A stretch of 64,000 bases of DNA from Ancylostoma caninum (taxonomy: Eukaryota > Nematoda > Chromadorea > Rhabditida > Ancylostomatidae), in the NCBI GenBank assembly GCA_037903475.1, contig JBAJFG010000006.1, forward strand, positions 1,271,501 to 1,335,500. Direction: 5' to 3'. The notes below the pieces were generated by a model. It saw nothing but the letters and a program-made list of their open reading frames with translations. It ran no database searches and was not told the DNA's origin. The position numbers were made by a program, and so were the translations under genes. Shown in pieces: positions 46,918 to 57,944 of the stretch. Within the stretch, counting starts at the first letter, position 1. Each line of letters begins with the position of its first letter.

Positions 46918-47717
46918 GGGCGGATATGATACGTGGCTCGAACTGTCCAAAAGCTGTTCAAAGCTCCAGTGAGATATTAATGTTCCTTTCATACTAATCT
47001 TTTGAATTTGAGTGATCATTAGTGAGCGCAAGAGTGTCTAAAGCTCACAAACCTATGTGCAAAGTCATTGCGTGGACGAGGATTTGAATCGTCAAGCTCT
47101 ACGCTACAGCCCACAATACATACATATGTGGCGACATCAATACGATTGAACAGATGAACAACAGAACATAGGATACAAAAAGCAAAGCTCGAAATACATT
47201 AAACAATATGCCTCACACTATTGTCTCGACGATGTCAGAAAACATTCGGGCCGAACAAAACAAGTTAATAAATGCGATTTGTAAAATAACAGCTCCCTTC
47301 GGAAGCTATGGGGATCTTTAAGGATTCGATCTACTTGAGCTGGAGCAGCGCTTGATATCTAGAAGATGAGCCTGTCCAAGCTGTTCACTACCATTGGCTT
47401 GGTGCTTTTTTGCAGGTATTTTTCCGCTTTCTTACACATGTATATGTGTTTTATATCTAATTTAATTTTGAAAGATGTTATCTTATAAAAACTACAACAA
47501 TCTTGGCAGCTGCAAAAGGTGCTGAAAAAACTCCTACTGTATCCGTATAAACAAGGTAAAATGATATGTCAACAGTAGATTTCATCTGCTGGAAAGATCA
47601 TACATTCAGAGATCAAAACGCATGAGCGTTACACACGTACATGACATCTGAGAATGAAGTTGAGCGTCACAACTGGAATAAAGGGAGCCTTATGTATTTA
47701 ATTGTGAATTCAGTGTA

Positions 47718-47940
47718 CTATCTTTGTAGCATCGATCTTCTGATTCTTTGATAACTGATTTGTTCCTTTTCTTTGACAATACGAATAGCAAGGTTTGGCT
47801 CAGACTTCTTATGCTTGCATACGGCGGTTTTGCTGCAGTACAATCGTAGAAGTTCGCTCTCTTCGATTCGCGAAGACCTCGGTTCTTGTATGCGGTTAAG
47901 AACTTTCCAATTCAATCTCCCATACAATTCTAGGCTGCCA
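47718..47940 (-). CDS. Possible coding exon of unknown gene
   Basis: Minus-strand open stretch after a CCTGGCAG acceptor-like site, ending in TAG at 47718. It reads LELYGRLNWKVLNRIQEP, then RSSRIEESELLRLYCSKTA and KHKKSEPNLAIRIVKEKEQ, and looks like a basic, non-repetitive protein C-terminus. I do not recognise the family and found no convincing upstream exon, so it may be chance or a pseudogene piece. Confidence 0.25.
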
Positions 47941-48539
47941 GGCTACATGAGGCGAAACAACAGTATAGAGATGAATTACTCAATGGAATACCTTATTCCC
48001 GTTTCTTTCCTGCATCTATACATGTTGGCCTAGTTGGTCAATGCGTTGAAGAGTGAAAACAAAGTGAAGAAGAACGACTGCGACAAAACTAATATTAATG
48101 CATATGTTTGTGCAAACCTATCGTGGCTTGCGCCTACTGCCGGACTTCCAGACCTTCATAACGCTGGCATGAGTTTTATGTTTCAGCTCTTACCTAACGC
48201 ATAGCCCAGTCTTTTCCCCTTTCCAGGACTTTCCCAGAAAACAAGGAAGAAAATGTCGTCTACCCGTCTTATCACCTCTGCTCATAATCTGATTGACCGA
48301 TATTAATTGGGAACCTCGCAGCAATACACTTTGTCAGCTTTATTGCAGCTTTCGCGACAAAGATGATGACCGCCTCGTTATAGTTACGGAAAAGAAAAAC
48401 CATTTTCATGGCACGCAGACGTACAGTCGTGGTCATTCTTAATCATACTTGGTCCCTTGGAGACATTTCTCGCGCATCGTCTCCAGAAATTCGTGGAGGT
48501 AGACTGCAGAAAACGTGAGACACCGACAACTAACAAAGT

Positions 48540-48790
48540 ATAGTGGACGTCAACGGCGGTGGCCCATTCGCGGCCTCGACAAGGACGCCGCGCAACCGCG
48601 CCGCGGAAGCCATAGCTGATGTCTTCTGCTGCTCTTACGGTATTTCTAGCAGCTTTTCTACCCGTTTTAAAGATGTGCGACCGAATCGGGAAGAAAACGC
48701 CTAGGAATAGCATTCCGGTGGCAGACGACACCGATCCCGGTATGCGCGGCGCGGTTGCGCGGCGTCGTTCTAGAGGCCGTGGGTGGGCCA
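48540..48790. repeat. GC-rich foldback with ~60-bp arms
   Basis: The left arm (about 48543-48605, containing GACGCCGCGCAACCGCGCCG) and right arm (about 48735-48803, containing CGGCGCGGTTGCGCGGCGTC) are inverse complements with scattered mismatches. The outer GTGGACGTCAACGGCGGTGG and its inverse CCACCGTCTTTGACGTCGAC also pair. It resembles the 13010 and 19418 elements in core composition. Overlapping frames on both strands are artefacts. Confidence 0.6.
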
Positions 48791-48902
48791 CCGTCTTTGA
48801 CGTCGACTGTAATTTCCCAGTCATTTCCGTGTTCGCTCATCTTCAAACCTGGGCATCTTCTGATAGTTTGATAGGTTTTGTTTGCCACTCCAGGTTGGTA
48901 CG

Positions 48903-49765
48903 GTAGAATAATTTATTTACTTCGACCTTACGTTTCGACGAAACCGTCTTCTTCAGAGGTCTGGAAGTGGCTCGAGTGATTTCTTTTCGTGCTTTATACG
49001 ACCAAACGTCTCATCTTACTTTGCCAGTTCTCGACGTTGTCTTATGCAAGGTATGATGAGAATACTCAAGATCGGGGTCGAACCCACCAGGTGTTCCACC
49101 CTTTGCGGAATTGTCCGCACTTGCTCGTGATCTTTGCAGCGGACGACTGGTTGATACTCTACGCACGGATCAAATTTGATCGACATTCGATAGCCCACAT
49201 AACGATAGAAAAGGAAGAAGATCGCTTGTTAATTATAGACATTCATTTTTATCGTTCATTCCTGAATTTCTGGTGAAGATCCAGGCTGCTTTCAACGACC
49301 TCCTAGCCGAAATGCCGTCTTCGTGCTCCAGGATCTTGCATTTGATATCAAAATCCTTGCCTCCAGGCGCTTCAACCTTATAGCGCCCTAGTGGTGATGT
49401 CAGCTGCCCTCTTCTCTTGGTGGCCATATGTTCCCTGATGCGCACGCTCAGTGCCCTTCCAGTTTCACCTATGTAGAGGTCGTGGCAAGCTAAGCATTCC
49501 ATTTGACTCCCACTTTGCTATAATCACCTATATTTCCGTGCGGACAGACAACACATTGCTCTGTTGTACAGTGCTTATCGTAGAGGCTATTTCGAACCAG
49601 GTGCTTCTTGATGTTGTCGTTAGGAATGTTCACCAGGAAAACATCATCCTGCAGCTGAGCTCGAATTATGCATTGCTGAAAGGCAGCGCTAACTTTGTCA
49701 GAAAAGAATGGTAAGCAAAGTGGGAGTTTATGTTTTTTTTTTTCAATTTTTTTCCCAATTCCCAA
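48903..49765 (-). mobile_element. Penelope-like element, 3' part with GIY-YIG endonuclease, frameshifted
   Basis: On the minus strand, 49720-49490 reads LPFFSDKVSAAFQQCIIRAQ, DDVFLVNIPNDNIKKHLVRN and TTEQCVVCPHGNIGDYSKVGV (zinc-finger-like linker of Penelope-like proteins). In a second frame, 49502-49233 gives MECLACHDLYIGETGRALSV, RIREHMATKRRG, GKDFDIKCKILEHED and SLKAAWIFTRNSGMNDKNECL, a GIY-YIG nuclease domain with the DLYIGET...R core. The frame breaks between the two parts at about 49495. The reverse transcriptase is missing (5' truncation). About 330 bp of 3' terminal sequence follows, ending in a hammerhead-like motif. Inactive copy. Confidence 0.85.
48924..48956 (-). ncRNA. Hammerhead-like ribozyme motif in the Penelope-like 3' end
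   Basis: Minus-strand order: CTGAAGA (matches the core CUGANGA), stem-loop GACG-GTTT-CGTC, GAAA, a two-base-pair stem III with loop GTAAG (AC/GT), then GTC as cleavage triplet. Penelope-like elements are known to carry minimal hammerheads with very short stem III. Weakness: flanking bases do not give a continuous stem I; ACTTC and GAAGT pair only across a 7-base bulge, and GACCT/AGGTC can form a competing hairpin. Confidence 0.45.
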
Positions 49766-50182
49766 AGTTTTTCAATCTTCCCATGCACCACTAGTGGTTA
49801 CCTCGACATCCAGAACTGCCTATATTTTGGCATGCAAAAAGCGTAGTCTGTACAATAACACAGACCTGGAATTAGTCCATGTACGACCTGCCACGGTTTA
49901 ATCCTGGCTTTAGCCGGTAGGAGTACTTTATCAAGAGTTCCCTAACCAGCGGTACGGCAGAGATAAGACTGAGCTCCTAGTGTGTTTCCATATAAACCTT
50001 CAAAAATAGAGCTCCTGCGTTTGAAAAGTTTCCAACCATTCTATTACATTTTATAGCCCATCAGTACATTCCATGTACGACTTTTTTTGAATCTTGGCGC
50101 TGTCAGTTTAAACTTGTGTAGGTCTTCTTGGAGCCGTTTTTTTTTGCCAAGATTGTTGAACAAGTGCTCTATTCGCCCACCT

Positions 50183-50212
50183 GACCTACGTTTCGATCAT
50201 ATTGTCTTCGTG
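50183..50212 (-). ncRNA. Degenerate hammerhead-like motif (third Penelope-type terminus)
   Basis: The minus strand reads CACGAAGA, CAATATGATC, GAAAC, GTAG, GTC. The GAAAC-GTAG-GTC half is intact but CUGA is damaged. It lies about 0.5 kb beyond the GIY-YIG fragment, so it may be the terminus of a separate solo fragment or the other terminal repeat. Confidence 0.3.
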
Positions 50213-50384
50213 ACGATGTCTATAGTACAAGAAGCCTATCCTCTCGAACGCCTCGTTTTTATACAGAAATCATTGAATTAGTGAGAGACCCAAAAACAAC
50301 AAGAGTGCACCGGCTGGTTAGTGCTCCCCTCAGTTGTCGACAATCTAATAGAAGATCGCGGATATCCACAGCTTTACATCGTAA

Positions 50385-51092
50385 AGCCACACTCAGAGTT
50401 TTGCCGCCGAGCGAGTTCTCGCCGGGCGGCAAGAGGGGGGCGTGGCAGGCCTTTGCCGCTCAGCGACGTCGGGGATACTCAAAGTCGGGCTAGAGCGCGG
50501 CGGTTAGCACTAGGGCATCTTTTCTATATCCGCAGTAATTGTTGCACTTCTTTTGAATTTCTGAAGAATTCCTTGTTAGAACTAAACGATACAAACGAGG
50601 AACGCCTCTTCTGTATATTCTATAAATTAGTATCCTGAACCTGGTGTACACTTAGGGAACGTGTGAATCATTAATGTAATCCCTACTGTTCCTGGCTACC
50701 ACCTCTAGATGGCATTCTAGGACTAACTACGCTACATCGTCGTCAGCAATGACTAAAATAACAGGAATACAAAAAATAACATGAAGGATACCACATCAAA
50801 TGTTCTAGTTTACGGGTAGGCACCCACCGAAAACGTCAAGTGAGAAGCGCTAAAAACATAAAGAAACATAACGAAATGTGCGTCACTGTAGAAGTGCAAT
50901 TTGTTTAAAAGATTCGCGAAACTACGAAGAAAAATACCATCGGCGAGTTTTGCCGAGCGCGACAAAAATGGTCCGAGGCATTCCTTGTCGCCGCTCGCTG
51001 GGCGAGCTCGCGACGAGCTCGCGCTGCGTAGCAGCCCGGTATGCTTCGACATGGGCGACTCGCCCGGCGGCAAAACTCTGTGTGGGGCTTAA
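50385..51092. repeat. Inverted-repeat element (~700 bp)
   Basis: The left end (AAGCCACACTCAGAGTTTTG then CCGCC) is the inverse of the right end (GGCGGCAAAACTCTGTGTGG GGCTT). Further pairs of GGCGAGCTCGC-like words lie inside. No transposase. Frames across it are artefacts of GC-rich palindromes. Confidence 0.6.
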
Positions 51093-52082
51093 TAGTTTAC
51101 CAACAAAAATAGTTGTGATTTCCGAGGATTCAAACTCAAGTTTAGCTTAGGTACCTGCACACTAGCTCCCGGGAACGCGTTATTCAGAGACTTGTCCTCC
51201 CCTCCTCCTTCAAGTCTGCTCGGGGTATACGCTGCCCAAGGCTCGAAAACGATTTTTTTTGGCGGTTCTGCTCGGAATCGCGTCCATCTTTGCGATCTGC
51301 AGTTCCTGTAAATTTTTCTTGTGGAAGCCTCAGAAAGGATTCTGAGATGTACAATGCACGTAAGAAACCGTAAATAAGTTGACATAAGTTGACAAACTTC
51401 ATAATTTTGACGTTCTGCGTTTTCTGTGATCACTTATTCTACGATAACAAATCGCATCCATCGCTATACATCGTTGGTTTGCTTGACTTACATTTCATGA
51501 ATGCCATCCCTGGTTCGGTTATGTATAGTTTGTTCAACATGCTTACCTATGTAGTGTAACAGAATTACATAAGAACCCATTCCGTTGAGATATGAGTGAA
51601 CGCCCATCCTTGCTGCACGAGGGATAATTAGTGATTTCATTAAAACCTATGAGTTTCCGCTGTGTCTCATTTGCCGCCCATGTTCGAAGTCATAGCAATT
51701 ACTATACATGAACTTTATTACATTGAGGGAAAGCATGGAAAACGAAACTTGAAGGTTCCATCAGCAACACGTTACACTTAGCATCAGTACCGGTATCATG
51801 TAATAACATCAATATCAGCCTATGGACAAAGGAAAAAAAAACAAGGAAAAAACCCTACTTATTTAGGGGATAAGTGTTCAGGAACACGCTGGGAAGCCTA
51901 TGCAAGAGCACAAAAGTTTGCCAGAAATATCAACATGAATAACGAAGATACATGGTCTTCATTACGTGCAAAAAATATTCACAATTCTATGGAAAGGAAG
52001 AGACCCGCAATGGTAAAGCATGAGAAAGATGAGAGGATGGAAATTCGCAACAGCGAATTAGATGCAGGAAAATAGTCCTCTT

Positions 52083-55000
52083 CTAGCTTATTGTCACTGT
52101 TGGCACATCCACTGCTTTCGATCGTATCTTGTCAAAGGCTCTCACATATGGACCTCGACATTCCTTTTGTACGATGATCCCAATCACCCTAAATAAAACC
52201 AAAAAATTTCCATGATGCTGCACTAGAAAATTACTCCAGCAAATCTGAGAGGAGTCGTTATACCACCGCCGTGTTCCAGCGAGCAATCATGTAGTAGACC
52301 AACTCATATTTGCTACACTATGTTCTACAACTTTGGATGTATAACCGCTGCAAAGTGAAGATTTTGCAAATCCGTCCAAGCTTGCTTAGGTGGGATTAAT
52401 GAGAGCGTAACCGAGCGAAAACAGGTTAGCAAACCAAATTTCACGTCCTCCCTCTCCTAACAGTATATAACCTAGCAACCACGCTAAACCATCGTTGGTT
52501 TGCTTGTTTAAAGGCAGCACCTACGGAAATTTTCATGTCTGAGGTTTCAATCGTTTTCGAACCTTAGCAACAGTCCTAACAATTAGACGAGGAAGTTAGC
52601 ACGGAAAACTCAACCGTTTTTACGATATAATTAGTCAAATGTCCAAGATCCTGGATCAGCAGGATCAGCGTGGGGTCGTTCGATCGAGTTATGGCGGCAG
52701 CGAAGCGTCGCTGTCAGCTGATTTGGTCGGCAACCATTTCTTTTCATGCTATTAAAAAGCTGTATGTTAGTCCTTTGCTATGCTTTTTTTGCACTTTATA
52801 GCACAACAAGTTTTTCTACTTGTTATTTTGCAAGAAACCTTCTTGAGATACATGTGTGGCCGAATTTCGCCATTTTCTCATTTTCGAATTTTTGCATGGT
52901 TCTGGAGTCGTTTTACAACTGTGTTCCTGGTTGTGTTCCTGGGACCCCTTGATTGGTCAGACAATCTTTTTCAAAGTTTGTTTTCTTCCATAAACTTCAG
53001 AAACGCTGCAAAACAGAGCCAGAAACCTCTTCCGCCCGCAAACCAGCTGACAAGAAAGGCAGCAGTATCGACTTTTTTGGATCGGTCCACATCGAACATA
53101 CCGCGCAATTCGGCCCAACCTACTAGAAAGCGGGGTTTCAGAAAACGGAAATTTCGACGGTTCTGGCTGTTTTTAGCAGTGTAACAGTGTTAAGCGCACC
53201 CGATTACTCGAAACTGTACCGAAATTTTGAGGTCGAAAATTTCCGTGGGTGCTGCCTTTAATGTTCTATGAACCCTAGCTCTGATGAAGGGGACCTGGTT
53301 AGTGAGGATTAAACTGACTTAGTATACGTGTTGAAATGGATGTTCATTTTCACTGGTAGAGTCGCAGCTACAGCAGAAAGATCAATTATTAATTAATTAG
53401 CAGAGCATTATTCACACCACTTCGTATCAAGGCACCGACGGAAGTTTTGGTTTTGGAAATTTTGCTTTATTCGGTGGTCCAAAGGGACATACATCGAACT
53501 CATAACTGGTAGCGAAATAGCGTGAAATGCATGGAAACGGATTGCTGTCTTCCACGCGTTCGATTTCGCCGTTCACATCCTAACAGAGGCATTTCGGGCG
53601 CGCTTGTGCGCAACTGAGTTGAGAGTTGGGAGTTTGGGCGAGAGGACGTCGAAACGTCCACATAGACATCAGCGGCTACGGCATTATCTTCGTAGATGGG
53701 TGGTTTGGGTGAGTACTAGTGGGTTTTTGGTGAATATGGCTGTTTAATAACTGTTTAGTGATCATAATTAAAATCCGCCTCAGTTCATATGCGAAGGACT
53801 TCCTGATTTGGATCCAGTCGAGAGAGCAGATGAAACCGGATTATGTCATCGTCAATTAACACGTCGAAGAGTTCCTTGACGTAGACAACGGCACTTACGA
53901 TAGCGAACGAACGTTGACAAACAGTCGTAAGAGACAATCCTAGATCTTAGCATCCAGGGCCTTTTATGAAAAAGTTGTGGGCGAAGTTGGCGCAGATGCC
54001 CATATCTGTACAACAGTTACCTACTTCAAAGTAATAATTGCCAGGAGGAATCTATACAAGTGTACCATAACCATGATCTGGCGGTTTACAATTACCTATT
54101 GTAGAATGTAGGATGTGTCCATGAAAGAACATATGTTGTCAAGGGTGAAAATGGATTACACAGAGGTTCATAGTTATTTGGAAGAATAAATACCGACAGG
54201 TGGCAATTTTTATTGTCCAGCCTAATGCTACAATTCTTTAGCGACCTTCTACACGGCAAACGACTTACGTCAGAAGTGAAGGTTTCCGTAAGTGCTGCTT
54301 CTAAATGAGTCCCATAGAATATTTTTCGCGGCGAAAAGACAGCAGAGCTTTAATTTCAACTGGCGAATAATTGGCATTGGGGAAGTCGGTTGCTCTTGCA
54401 ACAACCTTATAGAAGCAGATCAGCAGGTAGGGACGACCAAACATACAGGGCTGGGATTCATGAAACGATAACCATGCACACCCAGACTAGGCAAACCAAC
54501 TTTTGCCGTCTGCATTTCTTAGCTCTATGTAGCCACTACGACAACCAATCACGCTAGCCATCCGTAGTTTGCACGGTTATCGTTTCACGAATCCCAGCCC
54601 AGAACGGTGTACGAGCATTACAGGAGCGCATGGCCAACCATATGAATTACAGCGGGTGCACATCTACTAGTGTTGGGGTCATAATTAGTAGCGCCTATCA
54701 AATAAATGGTTAGGATCAATTAATAGCTTCTGAAGAATGCGAGTGAGAATAAGTACGCGAGAATGCAGCACCGACTCTGTAAAATGTCACCACAACATCA
54801 GCTGATGCTTAAACAAGTTAAACTATAACATGAGCATGCTTCAAATGCATCCAAATGTTCCTGAATCGCGTGCGAGATCAGGCATGATGCTCCATCTCAT
54901 CTCATCTCTTCTCAATATCAAATTTATCAGGCAGGTGTCTTGCTGCTACACTCCAGATCTACTCAAGCATTCCTATAATTCGAGCCACGTGTCATTCTGG

Positions 55001-57944
55001 GTCCAATTCCTGGAAGGGGGGAGGGTTGGGCGTTGCTGGAGCGCTGTAAGGATCGAGGAGCAGTCAGATAGCAACTGAATAGCAACCAGCAACACTCGAA
55101 CACTGCTCAACACCCCAACATCAGTGGGAACTGAAATGAAATTCGGCTCCAATTGCAGGGCGGGCCGCTTCAGATGGCTGCGCGGTCATCTTCACATATT
55201 TCACCAGTAAAAATCATTATGCGACTTACTGTGGAGACAGCAACCAGAATTCCCAACATACAACTGTAAAAATGAATCGGAGAACTTCTGTACAAAACAG
55301 TGGAGTGGCGTGAAAGAAGGCTAGCATAGTCGCAAACAATAGTGAATTCATTAATGTCTAAATTTCCCATGATAAATACTCTCTCAAGAGCAAAGTGCGA
55401 GCCATGAGTGAATTATACTAACTTGAACAAACCATGGCTTTTCCTTTTGCAGTCGACGCGTATATACAACTCTTTTCTGAAAAAAAAGTCTTATGGTAGT
55501 ACTCGGGAAACTGTAATATCTGGATTATGGCTACTGCACAATTTTCATTTACTATTTAAGCGGTGAAACTTGTGACCGGCGAGATATCTAATCATCGTAC
55601 GTCATCATAATTTCATGAGTGCAATCACAAGCACCTGTTATATTTCTATTATTAGTAATTAATTAATTTTTACTTTCGCTTATTCGTTTCTATTATGGAT
55701 AATTAAGGTACCATTGGCTATCGTTTCAGAGTGAGAAATATTAATAGAGAAAAGCATTGAAATTCATGCTAGTTCGCCTACTAGGATCATCTGCTCCCAT
55801 GAATATAAAGATGTTTATCTGAGAAAGTAACCACTTTACCCAGTTTCACACTAAATTTGCATTTGGTTCTAAGAATGAATAATGGTTACTCCCCCGAATA
55901 TGAAATGCATTTAGTTTTCACCTTACCTTGGAAATCCTGTTCAGAATGAGCAGTGAGAATATATCGAGTGGAACTATGATTAGCACTAAGCAAATGTTGA
56001 ATAGCACATCAAAGTAGCCGGAGAAAACGCGACCACATTCGCTATCTCGAAATACAAATCCACCGCTTGTCCTATCGAACGATAAGCTACACTCATCTGA
56101 AACTTCTTCGTTCCTTTCTTTTTTATTTCTCTAGGAGCGAACTGTCATTTCTGTGAAAAATGAACTCTGCGAAGCACAGACACAGAACATTTTGAATTGT
56201 ACATTCAAATCATTCGTCGCCTTCTTGCAAAACCACCTTATGAAATTCTCATTTCAATTTCGACTTACATGAGAAAATGGCTGAGGAAGTCTTTGGATTG
56301 ATTGGCATAAATTCGTAAGAAAATGTGATTACGGGCCGCCTTAAGCCCAGGTTTTCGAAACTGTGCGAAATTGCTTCGCGGTTCGTGGCATTTTCGACAT
56401 TACCAGAACCACCCGTTTTTGGCTAGTCCATGGCAAGATTCTATAGAGCCTTTTTTATCATCCACACTAATCAGTACTCCTAAGCATTTGCGTTTTCCGA
56501 AGGGAATCTTCGAGCACATCTTCATAGATCAAACTACAAGGAGCGAATGCAATAGCTGAATTTGTAAACTTTGTGTAAACTCACCAATAAGTAGAACGGA
56601 ACCAGATGAAAATGCCAGCAACCAGGGCAGAGCAGCAATGATTTTCGTACTTCTCGGTGTGAAAATTTTCGAATATGTTGTTGGAAAGCTGACGGATATC
56701 AAACGATTTATGCTCATCGCTATTGATGTGTACAGACTGGCGAACTGCAGTGCAAGAGCAACATATCCAACTAGTGGTGGATGTACCCATGTCGAGCTGT
56801 TAAGAAAAATCTCGATGTAATTGTCATTTTCTTTTCGGTAAGTGTTATACATTGGTAAAATGTTTTTCTTTTCTCTACTGCTCACATACTTGCATATAAT
56901 CTTTTACTACACACCCCAAAGTTAACGGACCTCAGGTAAGAACCTCAAGCAGACTTGTAGTGTGATTCTGGAGAAACCTCGTGCTTACGGCACTCTGACC
57001 GACGATTTCCTGAATCCACTCATGAATGCTGCTCCTTCTTCCTACCAAGACTGTTAGGTTTAGATGCTGAAGTGTTAAATTGGTCAGAAACTGGCCCGAA
57101 CCCTCGCCGAGGGAGAGAGATGATTCATCGCACCGCTTCCCATAGAGAACTTCACATTAAGCATCATTTATTTTATTCATACACATCCAAAAATCCAACC
57201 TTTCGGAGTTCCCGCCTTCATTGAAATTCTGCGGAATCCTCATTATGCGTATATTGTCTCAGCTCCTTGTCCTAGCCAGAAGGATACGACTCTCTTCGTG
57301 AGTCATCATCGTAAGGGGTCATGATGCCGTAGTTGTAGATGCCCCACATGGACAATTAACTTTTTTTGCGCATGAAAAACTGTTTACATAAACTCAAAAC
57401 AGTTTTGTTGTTGTTTTATCACATGGTGATGTCTTTGAGGTCTCGAATTCTATTCCAAGAACAGTATCGTTGCCCCAAATTTCTTATCCTAGGGTGACCA
57501 AATTTAATACAAGCGTGTTCATCGGTGGTAGTACTAGTAAAAGTAATCTAACAAATGGGCTTGAAGAGATAGTATTGAGGAAACTTACAATATCATTTGC
57601 GAAGAGATAAACAGTATAACGACGACGAATTGCGCCGTAGCATGTATAGCTGCCTGTGAAAGTCCAAAAATCTTGAATAGCAACATGTTTTTCACTTTCA
57701 GTACTTCGTAGATTTCAACTATACACATAACAGTTCCGATCGTGGCCAGCTGAACAATCACTGTTGGGAAGATTAGTGGTCATTGCAGCATGTTTTAGAA
57801 GAAGTAGGTTGATTTGCCAAAATAGTGGAATGACTTGGCCATTCAAAAGTGTTGAAACTATATGTTTAATGAGGGTTCCTATCAGCTCACCACCATTAGC
57901 AGCAATCCGAGAAGAACGCGATCCTCCTCGGTTAGTCCATACAT
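52083..57944 (-). CDS. Serpentine chemoreceptor, class X (srx), distal copy
   Basis: Paralogue of the srx gene at 34633-40600. Seven exons: 57944-57891, 57749-57589, 56796-56585, 56096-55927, 55476-55423, 55357-55230, 52188-52083. They join in frame to 294 aa. Exon lengths 54/161/212/170/54/128 equal those of the other copy exactly; only the last differs (106 against 127). Matching landmarks: LLGLLLMV (TM1), HATAQFVVVILFISSQMIF (TM2), WVHPPLVGYVALALQFASLY, N102-R103 with P110/Y113/F117 (NRLISVSFPTTYSKIF), WLLAFSSGSVLLIG (TM4), Cys145 and Cys163, PLDIFSLLILNRISK (TM5 end), RRLQKEKPWFVQ, FTVVCWEFWLLSP (TM7) and a short tail with IGIIVQKE. The exon 1 ATG lies 2 bp after a TTTCAG. The last intron is 3 kb and holds three repeats. 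The reading frame is intact, so probably functional. Confidence 0.9.
52511..53259 (+). repeat. TTAAAGGCA-class element family 1, copy 1
   Basis: It starts (TTAA)AGGCAGCACCTACGGAAAT and ends with the inverse ATTTCCGTGGGTGCTGCCT(TTAA), 749 bp. TTAA is present at both borders. The interior holds GGTCGTTCGATCGAGTTATGG and, further right, a frame reading QLTRKAAVSTFLDRSTSN. The same frame (QLTRKVAISTFLDRPTPN) is found inverted at 61460-61690, so the family may carry a short conserved interior. It lies in the last intron of the distal srx gene. Confidence 0.75.
53429..54300 (+). repeat. TTAAAGGCA-class relative, decayed
   Basis: The left end AAGGCACCGACGGAAGTTTT and right end TTTCCGTAAGTGCTGCTT are approximate inverses and resemble family 1 termini. 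The interior is different. Same intron as copy 1, 170 bp downstream. Confidence 0.45.
54448..54600. repeat. 153-bp MITE with 30-bp termini
   Basis: GGGCTGGGATTCATGAAACG ATAACCATGC at the left is matched inversely by GCACGGTTATCGTTTCACGA ATCCCAGCCC at the right with about two mismatches. It has the size and structure of a MITE. It lies in the last intron of the distal srx gene. Confidence 0.85.

Larger units (their letters stand above)
40601..52082. other. Transposon-rich spacer between the tandem srx genes
   Basis: About 11.5 kb with no host gene that I can support. It is a mosaic of the nested mariner relic, a MITE, the CR1-like LINE with its microsatellite, GC-rich foldbacks, the Penelope-like fragment and a ~700-bp inverted element. 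Stretches 46920-47700 and 51100-52080 show nothing recognisable. Confidence 0.5.

Noticed and set aside
48384..48906. 146- and 95-residue frames on opposite strands
   Set aside because: They are produced by the GC-rich inverted repeat 48540-48790, which reads open in both directions.
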